Below, piece after piece: positions 4,752-5,385 of a stretch of DNA of 5,385 nucleotides; positions within the stretch are counted from its first letter, which is position 1, and each line of letters begins with the position of its first letter. Under the pieces are notes generated by a model. The model did not search any database and was not told where the DNA came from. It worked only from the letters and a program-made list of their open reading frames with translations. A program made the translations under genes and the position numbers. Source of the stretch: Coleofasciculus sp. S288 (GTDB lineage: Bacteria; Cyanobacteriota; Cyanobacteriia; Cyanobacteriales; Coleofasciculaceae); NCBI GenBank assembly GCA_020216575.1, contig JAIUYC010000372.1, positions 1-5,385 on the forward strand, written 5' to 3'.

Positions 4752-4826
4752 CGCTTAGTAAACAGTTACTCAACACCCTGGAGATTTGTTGAACACTTGT
4801 TGAACACTACTCAATCACTAAGACGC
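4751..4826. repeat. Structured 3' flank of the LRAT gene with an 11-bp tandem duplication
   Basis: GCG (4751-4753) and CTTAGT (4754-4759) pair with ACTAAG (4817-4822) and CGC (4824-4826), 9 bp with one bulged base, beginning at the last base of the stop codon. Within it TTGTTGAACAC is repeated exactly in tandem (4786-4796, 4797-4807). TCAACA (4770-4775) can pair with TGTTGA in either copy, giving two alternative inner hairpins. Confidence 0.55.
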
Positions 4827-4951
4827 TCAAACATAGCTATTTCAGTATTGGGGTGATACAGCCAGAAGCCAACTTAATGCAGTGCCTTCCCGCCGCCCCC
4901 GACTCTCTGATTTTTTGCCCAATGTGTTCACTGGCTGAGAACTTGCCTTGC

Positions 4952-4988
4952 TGGGATTAGCCCTACGAGGGCTAATCCTATCAGTTTT
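4952..4988 (+). terminator. Strong hairpin, possible terminator for the plus-strand genes
   Basis: GGATTAGCCC (4954-4963) and GGGCTAATCC (4969-4978) form a perfect 10-bp stem with loop TACGA. One G-T and one T-A pair extend it to 4952-4980. A short T-tract (4985-4988) follows after 4 nt, weaker than a standard intrinsic terminator. The short arms CTTGCT (4947-4952) and AGCAAG (5003-5008) could add an outer pairing, competing for base 4952. Confidence 0.5.
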
Positions 4989-5072
4989 GAGTAGGCATTC
5001 CAAGCAAGATAACAAACTCAAATCTCTCCTCGGAACGCGATAATCGGTTATCCAAACAACGTAAATACAAGG

Positions 5073-5145
5073 ATTTCAGTGGTTTTTCAGAATACTAAAC
5101 CCGAAAAACATACGGAACTTCAGCGGCACTTCAGAAGAACTCCAG
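5073..5145 (+). repeat. Five TTCAG motifs in 11-bp register
   Basis: TTCAG occurs at 5075, 5086, 5119 and 5130 and TCCAG at 5141, with spacings 11, 33, 11 and 11, all multiples of 11. The last three form an 11-bp direct repeat (unit about GGAACTTCAGC) at 5114-5146. This iteron-like layout suits a protein contacting one face of the helix. A further TTCAG at 5165 is out of register. Confidence 0.55.
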
Positions 5146-5238
5146 AGTAGAAGCTCGATGGAAATTCAGGATAAATGAATAGAAAACCGAACTATTCACG
5201 CATCAAGCTGTTTTCGTATTCCCGCCGTTGTTCATATT

Positions 5239-5250
5239 GCGCGATCGCGC
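5239..5250. repeat. Extended HIP1 palindrome
   Basis: GCGCGATCGCGC, a 12-bp perfect palindrome with the HIP1 octamer at 5241-5248. Confidence 0.9.
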
Positions 5251-5315
5251 GTCTCCCAAGTTTTGTATCCGCCCTAAACACACCCACTCTGGGCAGCACA
5301 ACACATCGGTCTAAT

Positions 5316-5355
5316 CACGGATTTTTTTTAATTTCACCCAAAAACAAATTCCGTG
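5316..5355. repeat. AT-rich hairpin near the right edge
   Basis: CACGGA (5316-5321) pairs with TCCGTG (5350-5355). The stem continues as TTT with AAA (5346-5348) and TTTT with AAAA (5341-5344), interrupted by one bulge and one mismatch. The loop is 5330-5340. Function is unknown; no gene abuts it inside the window. Confidence 0.4.
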
Positions 5356-5385
5356 CTTTTCCCGTCGCTTAAATAAACTTCACCC

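Larger units (their letters stand above)
4752..5385. other. Gene-free terminal region with repeats
   Basis: About 630 bp with no convincing gene. The only sizeable open frame (5175-5372) gives a low-complexity peptide crossing a HIP1 palindrome. The region holds the structured LRAT 3' flank, a strong hairpin, short inverted repeats (TTTGAGT 4986-4992 with ACTCAAA 5016-5022; GATAA/TTATC 5039-5052), phased TTCAG motifs and an AT-rich hairpin. Confidence 0.65.

Noticed and set aside
5175..5372. Plus-strand open frame of 65 codons
   Set aside because: AGGA lies only 3 nt from the ATG; the peptide is Ser/Arg-rich with no recognisable motif and crosses the HIP1 palindrome and AT-rich hairpin.

Overview
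The window looks like a cyanobacterial accessory region (plasmid, integrated element or genomic island). The main clue is the HIP1 octamer GCGATCGC, which occurs five times (1062, 2986, 3550, 4183, 5241) where chance predicts about 0.1 in 5.4 kb. Degenerate heptad repeats before the second gene and a Uma2-family gene fit the same origin. No replication initiator, transposase, rRNA, tRNA or CRISPR array is visible.

Layout. 1-1103: two plus-strand genes of unknown function, 71 bp apart and probably one operon. The first has a KOW-like glycine pattern and an open frame to the left edge. The second looks like a small beta-rich (OB-like) domain joined by a Gln-rich linker to a helical tail. 1104-1820: about 700 bp with no convincing gene but very rich in structure. 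It holds a 97-nt imperfect hairpin, two clusters of about 10-bp phased TTGTG repeats, alternative inverted repeats, and a near-perfect 79-nt three-way junction at 1725-1803. The structures at the two ends share the clamp GCAAGCC/GGCTTGC. 1821-2231: a minus-strand hypothetical gene that ends just before the three-way junction. 2232-2447: a divergent intergenic region with a promoter-like sequence and several inverted repeats. 2448-3515: a tyrosine recombinase with a complete catalytic set. 3559-4116: a Uma2 (DUF820) predicted nuclease, 43 bp downstream with a strong ribosome binding site. 4254-4751: an LRAT/NlpC-P60-type papain-like protein with its His and Cys residues and a glycine-rich hydrophobic tail. 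4752-5385: gene-free, with an 11-bp tandem duplication, a 10-bp-stem hairpin and five TTCAG motifs in 11-bp register.

How it may work together (inference). The recombinase is the only clear mobility gene, and an inverted repeat just upstream of it is a candidate operator or recombination site. The two repeat-rich non-coding segments look like protein-binding arrays (origin, partition or recombination) or folded RNA or ssDNA, not decayed genes. Nothing in the sequence ties Uma2 or the LRAT protein to the recombinase except position and strand. The most unusual object is the three-way junction and its partner hairpin.
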